49,093 nucleotides of DNA, from contig JAEUVD010000055.1 of NCBI GenBank assembly GCA_016787065.1, positions 1 to 49,093 on the forward strand, in the 5' to 3' direction. The position numbers were made by a program, and so were the translations under genes. Source of the stretch: Chitinophagaceae bacterium. Lineage in GTDB: Bacteria; Bacteroidota; Bacteroidia; Chitinophagales; Chitinophagaceae. The notes below the pieces were generated by a model. It worked only from the letters and a program-made list of their open reading frames with translations, was not told where the DNA came from and made no database searches. Shown piece by piece: positions 9,044 through 17,229 of this stretch (its first letter is position 1; every line of letters begins with the position of its first letter).

Positions 9044-9778
9044 ATGCTGGATTTAATAGATAAAGAAAAACTGCCTAAACATATAGCCATTATTATGGAT
9101 GGGAATGGTAGATGGGCTAAGGAACGTGATAAAGATCGACTGTTTGGTCATCAACACGGCGTTATGTCGGTACGTGAAGTAGTGGAAGGTTGTTCCGAAA
9201 TTGGAATTAAGTACTTAACGCTCTACGCCTTTTCCACCGAAAATTGGAATCGACCGGAGAATGAAGTAAAAGGATTGATGGAATTATTGGTAGCTACTAT
9301 TCGTAAAGAAGCTGAAAGTTTAAGTAAGAATGGTGTTCGTTTGCACGTTATTGGGGATATGGAGAGTTTACCGGAATATTGTCAGGTTGAACTTCAAGAA
9401 GCCATTACCATGACCGAAAAGAACGACCAGTTACATCTTGTTTTGGCACTAAGTTATAGTTCGAAATGGGAAATTTTAAAGGCTGTCAAAGAAATAGTTG
9501 GGCAAGTAAATCGGAATGAATTACGGGTTGAGGATATTACGGAAGAAGTGTTTCGTAACCACTTAACTACAAAAGATATTCCTGATCCGGAACTGATGAT
9601 ACGAACCAGTGGCGAACATCGCATCAGTAATTTTCTACTCTATCAAATGGCTTATGCTGAATTATATTTCACCCATACCCATTGGCCTGATTTCCGAAAG
9701 AAAAATTTGTATGAAGCCATTCTGAACTTTCAAAACCGTGAACGCCGATTCGGAAAAATTAGCGAACAATTGTATTAA
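9044..9778 (+). CDS. uppS: Undecaprenyl diphosphate synthase (isoprenyl transferase)
   Basis: Cis-prenyltransferase that adds isopentenyl units to farnesyl diphosphate to make the C55 carrier lipid for peptidoglycan and other polymers. 244 residues. Signatures are IIMDGNGRWA with the catalytic Asp19 and, near the C-terminus, RTSGEHRISNFLLYQ. The ATG at 9044 is chosen because family proteins begin just before this point. The frame is open to 8999, but the putative -7 box lies inside that extension. The stop is 17 bp before bamA. An uppS-bamA-skp order is common in Bacteroidota and links lipid carrier supply with outer membrane biogenesis. Confidence 0.95.
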   Translation: MLDLIDKEKLPKHIAIIMDGNGRWAKERDKDRLFGHQHGVMSVREVVEGCSEIGIKYLTLYAFSTENWNRPENEVKGLMELLVATIRKEAESLSKNGVRLHVIGDMESLPEYCQVELQEAITMTEKNDQLHLVLALSYSSKWEILKAVKEIVGQVNRNELRVEDITEEVFRNHLTTKDIPDPELMIRTSGEHRISNFLLYQMAYAELYFTHTHWPDFRKKNLYEAILNFQNRERRFGKISEQLY

Positions 9779-9795
9779 TTCATTTCAATAACAGC

Positions 9796-12408
9796 ATGAC
9801 GTTTAAACGACATATAGTATGGTTGATTCTCCTTTTGATTTCTGTTCATGCAGAAGCACAATTAGGAATAAAGGCCAAAAAAGATAAAACAAACCGATTA
9901 AGCACCCAAAGTGATCTAGTGATTGGGGGCATAAAGGTTACAGGAACTCAATTTCTGGATGAAGAACTACTAATTTCTATCTCAGGATTAGGTGTTGGTG
10001 ATAAACTTAAACTTCCCAACGACCCAACTATTGCTAAAGCCATTCATAATTTATGGAAACAAAACCTGTTTTCTAATATTGAAATTAATATTGAACGTAT
10101 TGAAAACGATAAGGCTTTTTTAGATATTGTAATTGCCGAACGCCCGCGTTTGTCGAAATACAATTTTAAAGGTATTCGCGACAATGAAGCCAAAGATTTG
10201 AAAGACAAAATCAATCTGGTAAAATCGAGAGTTATTACGGAGGCTATGAAACAAAATGCCATCGAATCGATTAAGAAATTCTTTACCGAAAAGGGTTATA
10301 ATAATATTACAGTTAAAGTGCTTGAAAAACCCGATACCAGTTTTTTAAATACGGCTATTCTAACATTCCTTATTAATAAAGGACAAAAGGTAAAAATCAA
10401 CCAGATTAATCTTTTTGGAAACGAAAACGCTACCACCCTGAAATTAAAAAACCAAATGAAGGGTAGCAAGGAAATGGCTCGTTTCTCCTTGTATAGTACC
10501 AATAATGAAGGGGTATACGGCAAAAATGAAATTAACTTTAAAGAGTATCTGAAAGGTAAAGGGTATTTTTCGTTAACCAAAACTGCCGCTTTTATCGACC
10601 CCTTCGTACGATATAAAATATTATCGGCCTCCAAGTTCAATGCTAAAAAATACCAAGCTGATAAAGAGGCTATCGTTCAGTATTATAATGCTATTGGTTA
10701 CCGCGATGCCCATATTGTTAAGGATACCGTGTACACCGCCAAAAATGGTCATATCAACATTGATGTTTTAGTAGAGGAAGGAAAACAATATTATTTTGGT
10801 GATATTTTCTGGACAGGGAATACCAAGTACACCGCAGAAGATTTGAACAAAATCGTTGGCATCAAACGCGGTGATATTTATAATGAAGAATTATTGTATA
10901 AACGACTTGGTAAAATACCAACACAAGAAGGTGATGATGTGGGTTCATTATACCTCGATGATGGGTATCTTTCTTTTAATACCGACGTTACTGAAAAATC
11001 GGTGGTAGGCGATACCATTAATTTTGATGTTCGTTTGGTAGAAGGCGATCAATACACCTATCGCAGCATTAACATTTATGGTAATGATAAAACCCATGAA
11101 CATGTTATACGAAGAGAGTTAAGAACCTTACCAGGTGCCCGATTCAGTAGATCAGATATCATTCGTTCACAACGTGAAATTTCAAATTTAGGCTTCTTCG
11201 ATGCAGAGAAAATTGACATCCGACCTCAACCTCATGCGGATGGTACGGTTGATATTGATTATAACCTTACCGAAAAATCAGCCGATCAACTTGAACTACA
11301 AGCCGGTTTTGGTGGAGGTTTAGGTATAACAGGAACGTTAGGGGTATCGTTTAATAATTTCTCTTTCAAGAATGTTGCCAAATTAGATCAATGGGATCCG
11401 GTTCCTATGGGCGATGGACAAAAATTATCGATTCGTGGACAAGCTAATGGTAAATGGTACAACTCCATTACGACATCCTTTACAGAACCATGGCTAGGTG
11501 GTAAGAAACCAACGTCGTTATCGGTAAACTTGTATCGTACATTCTTTGCCGGTTCTTTCGGAACAACAGTAACTGGGCACATGACCACGTTGGGTGCGGG
11601 AGCCTCTATAAGTAAACGTTTACGTTGGCCTGACGATAACTTCGTAATTTCCTACGGGTTGAATTATCAGTTATACAATATTGTAAACTATAATTTCTTT
11701 GAAAATTTCAATAAAGGTCAGGCGAATAACTTGAGCTTTAAAGTAACCCTTTCTCGATATTCAATCGACCAACCTTTATTCCCACGAAGCGGATCGAATA
11801 TTAATGCTTCAGTTCAGTTTACGGCACCTTATTCCTTATTTAGTAATCAAGATTACAGTGTTTTACCGGCCTCCATCAAATATCGTTGGATTGAATACCA
11901 CAAGTATCGTTTTACTGCTGAGTGGTATCAGAAAATTAAAGGTAACCTGATTCTTAAGATGGCTATGAAACATGGTTACTTAGCCTACTATAATTCTGAT
12001 TTACAATCGCCTTTTGAGCGTTTTCAAATGGGTGGCGATGGATTGAGCGGATTTACTATTTATGGTCGTGATATCATTGCACAACGTGGTTACGAAATTT
12101 ATTCCAGTTCCGGAGGTGCCACTATCTTTAATAAATACACCGCTGAAATGCGTTATCCATTTAGCTTAAATCCTTCATCAACCATTTATGGAACGGCCTT
12201 TGTGGAAGCAGGTAATGCTTGGGATAATTTTAAACAATTCAATCCATTCAGTTTACGACGAACGGTTGGTGTTGGTATTCGTGTTTTCCTACCTATGTTT
12301 GGTTTACTTGGATTAGATTATGGCTTAGGAGTAGATCGTTTACAACCGGGTGTTAAGTTCGGACAGGCTACTAAATTCTCCTTCATGTTGGGTTACGAAC
12401 CTGAATAA
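9796..12408 (+). CDS. bamA: Outer membrane protein assembly factor BamA
   Basis: Omp85-family insertase that folds beta-barrel proteins into the outer membrane. 870 residues: a signal peptide (residues 1 to about 21, ending AEAQ), a periplasmic part with about five POTRA domains (about residues 40-460; POTRA-like openings such as IGGIKVTGTQFLDEELL and YRSINIYGNDKTHEHVIRREL), and a C-terminal barrel (about 480-870). The barrel carries the QMGGDGLSGFTIYGRDIIAQRGYE segment, which corresponds to the conserved loop-6 region of Omp85 proteins. The protein ends in GYEPE rather than a terminal aromatic residue, as in other Bacteroidota BamA proteins known to me. Two Skp/OmpH-like chaperone genes follow, consistent with a shared pathway. 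Confidence 0.95.
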   Translation: MTFKRHIVWLILLLISVHAEAQLGIKAKKDKTNRLSTQSDLVIGGIKVTGTQFLDEELLISISGLGVGDKLKLPNDPTIAKAIHNLWKQNLFSNIEINIERIENDKAFLDIVIAERPRLSKYNFKGIRDNEAKDLKDKINLVKSRVITEAMKQNAIESIKKFFTEKGYNNITVKVLEKPDTSFLNTAILTFLINKGQKVKINQINLFGNENATTLKLKNQMKGSKEMARFSLYSTNNEGVYGKNEINFKEYLKGKGYFSLTKTAAFIDPFVRYKILSASKFNAKKYQADKEAIVQYYNAIGYRDAHIVKDTVYTAKNGHINIDVLVEEGKQYYFGDIFWTGNTKYTAEDLNKIVGIKRGDIYNEELLYKRLGKIPTQEGDDVGSLYLDDGYLSFNTDVTEKSVVGDTINFDVRLVEGDQYTYRSINIYGNDKTHEHVIRRELRTLPGARFSRSDIIRSQREISNLGFFDAEKIDIRPQPHADGTVDIDYNLTEKSADQLELQAGFGGGLGITGTLGVSFNNFSFKNVAKLDQWDPVPMGDGQKLSIRGQANGKWYNSITTSFTEPWLGGKKPTSLSVNLYRTFFAGSFGTTVTGHMTTLGAGASISKRLRWPDDNFVISYGLNYQLYNIVNYNFFENFNKGQANNLSFKVTLSRYSIDQPLFPRSGSNINASVQFTAPYSLFSNQDYSVLPASIKYRWIEYHKYRFTAEWYQKIKGNLILKMAMKHGYLAYYNSDLQSPFERFQMGGDGLSGFTIYGRDIIAQRGYEIYSSSGGATIFNKYTAEMRYPFSLNPSSTIYGTAFVEAGNAWDNFKQFNPFSLRRTVGVGIRVFLPMFGLLGLDYGLGVDRLQPGVKFGQATKFSFMLGYEPE

Positions 12409-12495
12409 GGCTTACCTTTAAACAATACGTTAAACAAAAACTATCTGTATAACTTTTTTACTAGTCATCGGTCAAGGCCGGCAAATTTTAAAAAC

Positions 12496-13020
12496 ATGAA
12501 AAAACTAATTTTAATTGCCTCATTATTCTTAGCAACCTTTCACTTACAAGCACAGCGTTATTGCGTTATCGACTCACGCTACATTTTAGATAACATGCCG
12601 GAATACAAGCAGGCACAAACCAAACTCGACGAAGCTTCTCAAACCTGGCAAAAAGAAATAGACGGAAAATTACAAGATGTTGACCGTATGTACAAAGCCT
12701 ATCAAGCCGAACAAGTGATGTTAAGCGATGAAATGAAAAAGAAACGTGAAGATGAAATCGTAAAGAAAGAAAAAGAAGCCAAAGAATTACAAAAAAAGCG
12801 CTTCGGACAAGACGGTGATTTATTTAAAAAGCGTCAGGAATTAGTAAAACCGGTTCAAGATAAAGTGTATAATGCCGTTCAGAAGCTAGCGGTTAGCAAG
12901 GGTTACGAACTTGTTTTCGATAAATCATCCGACCTCAGTGTGTTTTATAATGATAATAAGCTTGATAAAAGTGATGATATTCTTCGTGATTTAGGGGTTA
13001 CACCATCAAAATCTAAATAG
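12496..13020 (+). CDS. OmpH/Skp-family periplasmic chaperone (first copy)
   Basis: 174 residues: a signal peptide (ending LQAQ) and a long charged helical region (about 45-120, many K/E) flanked by beta segments, the jellyfish-like plan of Skp. Known Skp proteins hold unfolded outer membrane proteins on the way to BamA. The opening RYCVIDSRYILDNMPEYKQAQ and the ending GYELVFDKSSDLSVFYND fit the OmpH/Skp family. It lies 87 bp after bamA and 66 bp before a second copy. No clear promoter is visible in the bamA gap, so read-through from the uppS promoter is likely. Confidence 0.9.
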   Translation: MKKLILIASLFLATFHLQAQRYCVIDSRYILDNMPEYKQAQTKLDEASQTWQKEIDGKLQDVDRMYKAYQAEQVMLSDEMKKKREDEIVKKEKEAKELQKKRFGQDGDLFKKRQELVKPVQDKVYNAVQKLAVSKGYELVFDKSSDLSVFYNDNKLDKSDDILRDLGVTPSKSK

Positions 13021-13045
13021 CTGTTCTTTCAATAAGCGCATTCCC

Positions 13046-13053
13046 TATATTTG
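13046..13053 (+). promoter_or_regulatory. Putative -7 box TATATTTG for the second Skp-like gene
   Basis: TATATTTG matches TAnnTTTG and ends 33 bp before the ATG at 13087. This suggests that the second chaperone gene can be transcribed independently of the first. Confidence 0.45.
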
Positions 13054-13086
13054 CTCACTTAAAAAAATTCAAGTAATAAATTAAAT

Positions 13087-13656
13087 ATGAAAAAAGTACT
13101 GATCGCCCTAACCCTAATCTTATCTACTGTTGCCGGTTTTGCGCAACAAAAAATAGGCTATTTGAATGCAGAAGAACTCTTGTATTCTATGCCGGAAGCT
13201 AAGAAAGCTGATGAAGAAATTACCGCTTACGCCAAAACATTTCAAGAGAAAATTGTGGCTATGCAAAAAGATTTCGAAACAAAATATAAAGTGTACGAAG
13301 ATGGCATGAAAAGCAAATCCTTCACACAAGCTGTTCAAGAGTTGAAAGAACAAGAATTGAAGAACTTACAAGATAACATTCAAAGCACCCAACAAAACGC
13401 CGAAGAAAAAGTAGCCGGTAAACGTCAGGAATTATTAAAACCAATTACGGAAAAAGCCGATAAAGCTATTCAAGATGTTGCTAAGGCGAAAGGGTACACC
13501 TTCATTTTTGATTCTAGTAATGCAGGCTTAGTGTATGCCGCTTCCGACAATATTATTGATGATGTTAAAGCTCTTTTGGGTATTAAAAACACACCAGCTA
13601 CTGGGGGCACCAAACCAGCTCCAGGTGGAAATAAAACACCGGCTCCAAAAAAATAA
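13087..13656 (+). CDS. OmpH/Skp-family periplasmic chaperone (second copy)
   Basis: 189 residues: a signal peptide (ending GFAQ), then QQKIGYLNAEELLYSMPEAKKADEEI, which is typical of the family, a Lys/Glu/Gln-rich helical hairpin, and KGYTFIFDSSN near the end. The C-terminal tail is Gly/Pro/Lys-rich (about residues 170-189) and looks disordered, unlike the first copy. Tandem Skp-like genes behind bamA are usual in Bacteroidota. A strong rho-independent terminator follows within about 25 bp and ends the cluster. Confidence 0.92.
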   Translation: MKKVLIALTLILSTVAGFAQQKIGYLNAEELLYSMPEAKKADEEITAYAKTFQEKIVAMQKDFETKYKVYEDGMKSKSFTQAVQELKEQELKNLQDNIQSTQQNAEEKVAGKRQELLKPITEKADKAIQDVAKAKGYTFIFDSSNAGLVYAASDNIIDDVKALLGIKNTPATGGTKPAPGGNKTPAPKK

Positions 13657-13679
13657 TTTTTAAAAAATTAAGTATATCG

Positions 13680-13710
13680 AAGAGGTCAATGCAAATTGGC
13701 CTCTTTTTTT
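13680..13710 (+). terminator. Rho-independent terminator of the uppS-bamA-skp cluster
   Basis: Arms AAGAGGTCAAT (13680-13690) and ATTGGCCTCTT (13695-13705) pair over 11 bp with one G-T wobble around a GCAA loop, followed by a T run. It also overlaps the end of the convergent gene at 13709 and might stop both. Confidence 0.88.
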
Positions 13711-14179
13711 ATTGCCGTGTTTTTTGTGGCGCCTTTCTCCTTATCTTGTATACTTTATAGGTAAGTGCTTTGCCATTACGATGGTATAATAGTACGGCTT
13801 CACCTTGAAAATGAAATGGCGCTTGAAATGCAGGTATCTTAGTGGAATCGTACCGATCTGAAAAGTAGCGATATAAGTCGCGATTACAACTAATCCGATA
13901 GGTTTCATTCTTGACCAACTGAACTACCCGTTGCGATTTCTTTTCATTCCAAACATCACAAGGAACAGGAGTAGCGCCAAACCAAACTGAATCTATCCGA
14001 ATATCATCTTGCAAGACTTTTATCACAAATTCATATTCTCTGCCAATATTTCTAGGCGAGGGCCGTTCAGAAAACCAAGCATCTTTTAGTTGTAAATTCG
14101 AAACCGGTTTTGTTTTCTTTGCAGCAAAACCGTTAACCAAGACTAGTAGGAAAATAAAAATTAATCCGAAAGTTCTCAT
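13709..14179 (-). CDS. Small secreted protein of unknown function, last gene of the exonuclease-holA operon
   Basis: 156 residues with a signal peptide (MRTFGLIFIFLLVLVNGFAA). I do not recognise the mature part: it has a basic C-terminus (YKIRRKAPQKTRQ) and two cysteines about 23 residues apart that could form a disulfide bond. Its ATG overlaps the holA stop as ATGA, so it should be translationally coupled to holA. An exported protein attached to two cytoplasmic DNA-metabolism genes is odd; the coupling may be only positional. Confidence 0.75.
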   Translation of the reverse strand: MRTFGLIFIFLLVLVNGFAAKKTKPVSNLQLKDAWFSERPSPRNIGREYEFVIKVLQDDIRIDSVWFGATPVPCDVWNEKKSQRVVQLVKNETYRISCNRDLYRYFSDRYDSTKIPAFQAPFHFQGEAVLLYHRNGKALTYKVYKIRRKAPQKTRQ

Positions 14180-15177
14180 GCTGCTAAAATTTTGGCGGTC
14201 ATTTCTTTCAACAGAGATAAATCATTTTTTGCAATATGCATACCCACGGCATTCAAATTATACTCATACACTAACTGAATAACTTTTTGCGTTTGCGCCA
14301 ACGAATACATTCGAGCTGCTTTCTGATAATCCTTCACAAAAAATGGCGATATCTTTAAGGTTGAAGCGATCTCGGCTTGCGACAGGTGAGAAGCATAATG
14401 ATATTGATACAAACGAGAAAACTGACTGTAAACATTAGCCGTTATAGGAACCATGTGAAATTCCTTGGTGTTTGCCATATAATATTGAATAATTTTATAG
14501 GCCTTTTCAACATCTTTTTCGAGTAAGGCCATCGGATATTGAAAAATATTGTAGTCTTTACTAATTCCAATATAACGTTCAATCAACTCCTCCGTAATCT
14601 CCTCGCCTACTGAAATATTTATAATTACCTTCTCAATTTCATTGGCTACTTTTTGCAAATCGGTACCTAAATGTGCTCCTATTAATTCGGCATTCGCTAC
14701 AGAAATTTTTACGTTTTTTGCCGCGCACAACTGCATAATCCATTCACCTAATTTATAATCTCTAATTTTATCGAAGGTGAAATAGGTTCCATTCTTTTTA
14801 ATCAATTTAGATGCATTCGATCGCCCATCCACTTTTTTATACTTGTAAGCCATAACAAGTACCGACGATTCCGCCGGATTTTGAAAGTATGATTCGAGCA
14901 ATACAAAATCCTTTAATGCTTGAGCCTCCTTCACAATAATTAAACGGCGATTGGCGAATACCGGATAACTTCTACATTCATTTAAAATGGAAGTAACCTC
15001 CGTATCCTTTCCGTAAAAAATGGTTTGATTAAAATCCTTTTCCCCAGGTTGTAAAAGATGTTCTTCAAAATAATCGCAGAGCATATCTATATAGTATGTT
15101 TCTTCTCCATCGAAAACATAGAACGGTTTAAGCTTATTACTTTTTATATCATCCTTAATACTTTCAAGTTCTTTCAT
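14176..15177 (-). CDS. holA: DNA polymerase III delta subunit
   Basis: Clamp-loader subunit that opens the beta sliding clamp. 333 residues, close to the usual size of about 340. Family features are the N-terminal KPFYVFDGEETYYIDMLCDYFEE segment, an RRLIIVKEAQALK strand, the middle LIGAHLGTDLQKVANEIEK helix, and a helical C-terminal collar domain. It overlaps the upstream exonuclease gene by 4 bases (ATGA) and the downstream small gene in the same way, forming one coupled unit. The unit has a palindromic site in front of its promoter (see findings). Confidence 0.92.
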   Translation of the reverse strand: MKELESIKDDIKSNKLKPFYVFDGEETYYIDMLCDYFEEHLLQPGEKDFNQTIFYGKDTEVTSILNECRSYPVFANRRLIIVKEAQALKDFVLLESYFQNPAESSVLVMAYKYKKVDGRSNASKLIKKNGTYFTFDKIRDYKLGEWIMQLCAAKNVKISVANAELIGAHLGTDLQKVANEIEKVIINISVGEEITEELIERYIGISKDYNIFQYPMALLEKDVEKAYKIIQYYMANTKEFHMVPITANVYSQFSRLYQYHYASHLSQAEIASTLKISPFFVKDYQKAARMYSLAQTQKVIQLVYEYNLNAVGMHIAKNDLSLLKEMTAKILAA

Positions 15178-15884
15178 GGTATAATATGAATTTGATTGTT
15201 TTGTAACAACGGAAAACCCTGAAGTCGCAAATATAGTTGTGCAACGGTTACAATATCCTTATTACAATACGCTACAACCCTTTCTAAATTATTATCTTCC
15301 CAATATACCCGCGCCACGTCGCCACCAAAAATATCATCTTTAGGGGTAGGAATTCCTAAAATAGTGGCAAGTAGCTCTACCGAAACGAAATTTTTGTACT
15401 CTCCAAATTTCCAATATTGCATAGTATCCAGCATGGTATTTTCCCAAGGTTTTTTTCGTTGTAAATCACGCAGCGGTTGAGAGAGTTGCAGGTTTTGAAT
15501 CAGCGTTCGCCGACAGATATACGGAATATCAAATTCCCGAATGTTATGTCCACAAAAAATACGTTCATGTTGTTTGAAAAAAGCGCTACAGCGCTTAGCA
15601 AATTCTTCGAGTAGCACCTGTTCGTTATGATGATAAATAGTTTTTACTCGCAGTTGCAACTCTTGATTTTCCTGAACGAAATATCCTAGTCCGATGCAAA
15701 TAATTTTCCCAAATTCCGCATAGATGCCGGCTCTTTCAGCATAAGTCTGTACCGGACTCGCCACAGAATCAAGTAAAACAGATTTCTTAGTCCATAATTG
15801 CTGCATCACTTCAGGCAGTTCATCATAGGTTCGTGTTAAGGGCACGGTTTCAATATCAATAAATAATAACTGTTCGATAGTCAT
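15174..15884 (-). CDS. PolB-like 3'-5' exonuclease domain protein
   Basis: 236 residues, an RNase H-fold DEDD exonuclease related to the proofreading domain of family B DNA polymerases but without a polymerase domain. Exo I is FIDIE (Asp10, Glu12), exo II is GHNIREFDIPYICRR, and exo III is YCNKDIVTVAQLYLR with the YxxxD arrangement. It matches the family described as predicted 3'-5' exonuclease related to PolB. As the first gene of an operon with holA, a role in replication or repair is likely. The promoter has a TACTTTTG box at 15903-15910 and a palindrome centred 43.5 bp further upstream. Confidence 0.9.
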   Translation of the reverse strand: MTIEQLLFIDIETVPLTRTYDELPEVMQQLWTKKSVLLDSVASPVQTYAERAGIYAEFGKIICIGLGYFVQENQELQLRVKTIYHHNEQVLLEEFAKRCSAFFKQHERIFCGHNIREFDIPYICRRTLIQNLQLSQPLRDLQRKKPWENTMLDTMQYWKFGEYKNFVSVELLATILGIPTPKDDIFGGDVARVYWEDNNLERVVAYCNKDIVTVAQLYLRLQGFPLLQNNQIHIIP

Positions 15885-15902
15885 ACTTTGTTTTTAGCGT
15901 TT

Positions 15903-15959
15903 CAAAAGTACCGTGATGCATTTGTACAGATTCGATTTTCCAGGAATATTATATTCCTG
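15903..15959 (-). promoter_or_regulatory. Promoter of the exonuclease-holA operon with a palindromic putative operator
   Basis: On the minus strand the order is the palindrome CAGGAATATAATATTCCTG (15941-15959, 9-bp arms around one base), 32 bp from the end of its inner 16-mer AGGAATATAATATTCC to the -7 box TACTTTTG (15903-15910), then 18 bp to the ATG. No TTTG is present near -33, so an activator could be needed. The same 16-mer with the same 32-bp spacing occurs in front of the helicase gene at 47841. Confidence 0.6.
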
Positions 15960-16028
15960 ATAAAAATCTCCATATATTCTTTTAGCTAAAAATTACCAGC
16001 TCAATTCCATCTTTTAGCGATACCCAAG

Positions 16029-16036
16029 TATATTTG
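16029..16036 (+). promoter_or_regulatory. Putative -7 box TATATTTG for the coiled-coil protein gene
   Basis: TATATTTG matches TAnnTTTG and ends 18 bp before the ATG at 16055. Upstream in the same divergent region is a 12-bp palindrome, TTTTAGCTAAAA (15980-15991), and the segment CTTTTAGC occurs twice (near 15979 and 16012). Confidence 0.5.
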
Positions 16037-16054
16037 TTTAATAAAGTAAACATC

Positions 16055-17011
16055 ATGGAAAACTCACCAATGAATGAACGCAAAGGAATTAGTTCAAGCT
16101 GGATTTATTTAGGAATAATTGTTTTGCTATTAGGCGCAGGTATTTATCTTTTTCTAACTAAAAACAGAGCAGAAGATGAAAATGAAGAGCTAACCAATCA
16201 GGTAACCACCGTTACGAGTGATAAAGCCACTATAGAAACACAATACAATGCTGCCTTAGCCCGTTTGGATGAAATGAAAAATCAAAGCGTTCAAATGGAT
16301 AGTTTGCTGAGTTTAAAAGGGCAGGAAGTGGATGAATTGAAGAAGAAAATTCAGGCAATTTTGAGCAATAAAAACGCTACAGAATCGCAGTTGAAGGAAG
16401 CGAATAAAATGATTGCCGACTTGAATCAACGCCTAAGTTCATTTCAAAATCAGATTGCAGCTTTGAAAAATGAGAATATCCAATTAACCGAAGAAAAGAA
16501 AGATCTAATTGGTGAAAAAAATCAACTGCAAGAAGAGAAGGTAGGTTTGCAAGAAGAGAAGAAAGAACTAGAAAAAACGGTAGAATTAGGTTCGGTGCTT
16601 CATGCGTCCGGTTTCAAACTAGAGGCAATCAATCAAAAGAAAAACCTATTTGGCAAGGAAAAAGAAAAGGAAACGGAGAAAGCAAAAAAAGCTGATTTAA
16701 TTCGTGTTTCCTTCGACTTAGATGATAATCGAATTAGTGAAAGCGGTGAGAAGATAGTTTATATCTGTGTTACAGATCCTAGTGGCTCTGTAGCCTCTGC
16801 CGATGGTACGCCGAATACTAAATTCAAAATGAGCGATGGTAGCGAAAAAATTTATACCGTTTCAAAAACTGTTCCTTATAAAAAAGGAGAGAAAGTAAAT
16901 GGTGTTTCCTGTGAATGGAAACCTTTAGGAAACTTTACCAAAGGAAATTACAAAGTGGAAGTGTATCACATGGGTTACAAAATCGGTGGAGAAAAGGTTG
17001 AGTTGCGGTAG
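16055..17011 (+). CDS. Membrane-anchored coiled-coil protein of unknown function
   Basis: 318 residues. One transmembrane helix near the N-terminus (SSWIYLGIIVLLLGAGIYLFLT, about residues 12-33) is followed by a long coiled coil (about 35-180, rich in E, K, Q, L and N, with EEK repeats) and a C-terminal globular domain (about 200-318) rich in beta strands that might be immunoglobulin-like. The ATG at 16055 is preferred: the frame opens at a TTG at 16034 that lies inside the putative -7 box. I do not recognise a named family. It is divergent from the exonuclease operon and appears monocistronic. Confidence 0.8.
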   Translation: MENSPMNERKGISSSWIYLGIIVLLLGAGIYLFLTKNRAEDENEELTNQVTTVTSDKATIETQYNAALARLDEMKNQSVQMDSLLSLKGQEVDELKKKIQAILSNKNATESQLKEANKMIADLNQRLSSFQNQIAALKNENIQLTEEKKDLIGEKNQLQEEKVGLQEEKKELEKTVELGSVLHASGFKLEAINQKKNLFGKEKEKETEKAKKADLIRVSFDLDDNRISESGEKIVYICVTDPSGSVASADGTPNTKFKMSDGSEKIYTVSKTVPYKKGEKVNGVSCEWKPLGNFTKGNYKVEVYHMGYKIGGEKVELR

Positions 17012-17156
17012 GTTAACTCAATAACATTCATTCCGCAGTATTCAACTTTTCATAGCCCTTTAGAATTTTACTAGTTTATTTGGCCTATTGGATATTTTGC
17101 TAAAAGAATAAGCCAATTTTCAAAGATTCAAATTTCCAAATCCACTTTTCTTACCC

Positions 17157-17164
17157 TAAATTTG
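17157..17164 (+). promoter_or_regulatory. Putative -7 box TAAATTTG for carB
   Basis: TAAATTTG fits TAnnTTTG and lies 65 bp before the carB ATG at 17230. The ATG itself is preceded by a run of ten A residues, the kind of A-rich leader common in Bacteroidota genes without a Shine-Dalgarno sequence. Confidence 0.45.
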
Positions 17165-17229
17165 CGCCTTAGCAATACATAAGTCTGTAAAGCCCTTGAT
17201 CTGCCTCGCCTTCGCGTGGTAAAAAAAAA

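Noticed and set aside
8830..9063. A 77-codon plus-strand frame between the lipoprotein gene and uppS
   Set aside because: It overlaps the putative promoters of both genes and the uppS start, and its product has no recognisable features.
16034..16054. TTG start for the coiled-coil protein
   Set aside because: The TTG lies inside the putative -7 box. The ATG at 16055 gives a normal membrane-anchor N-terminus.
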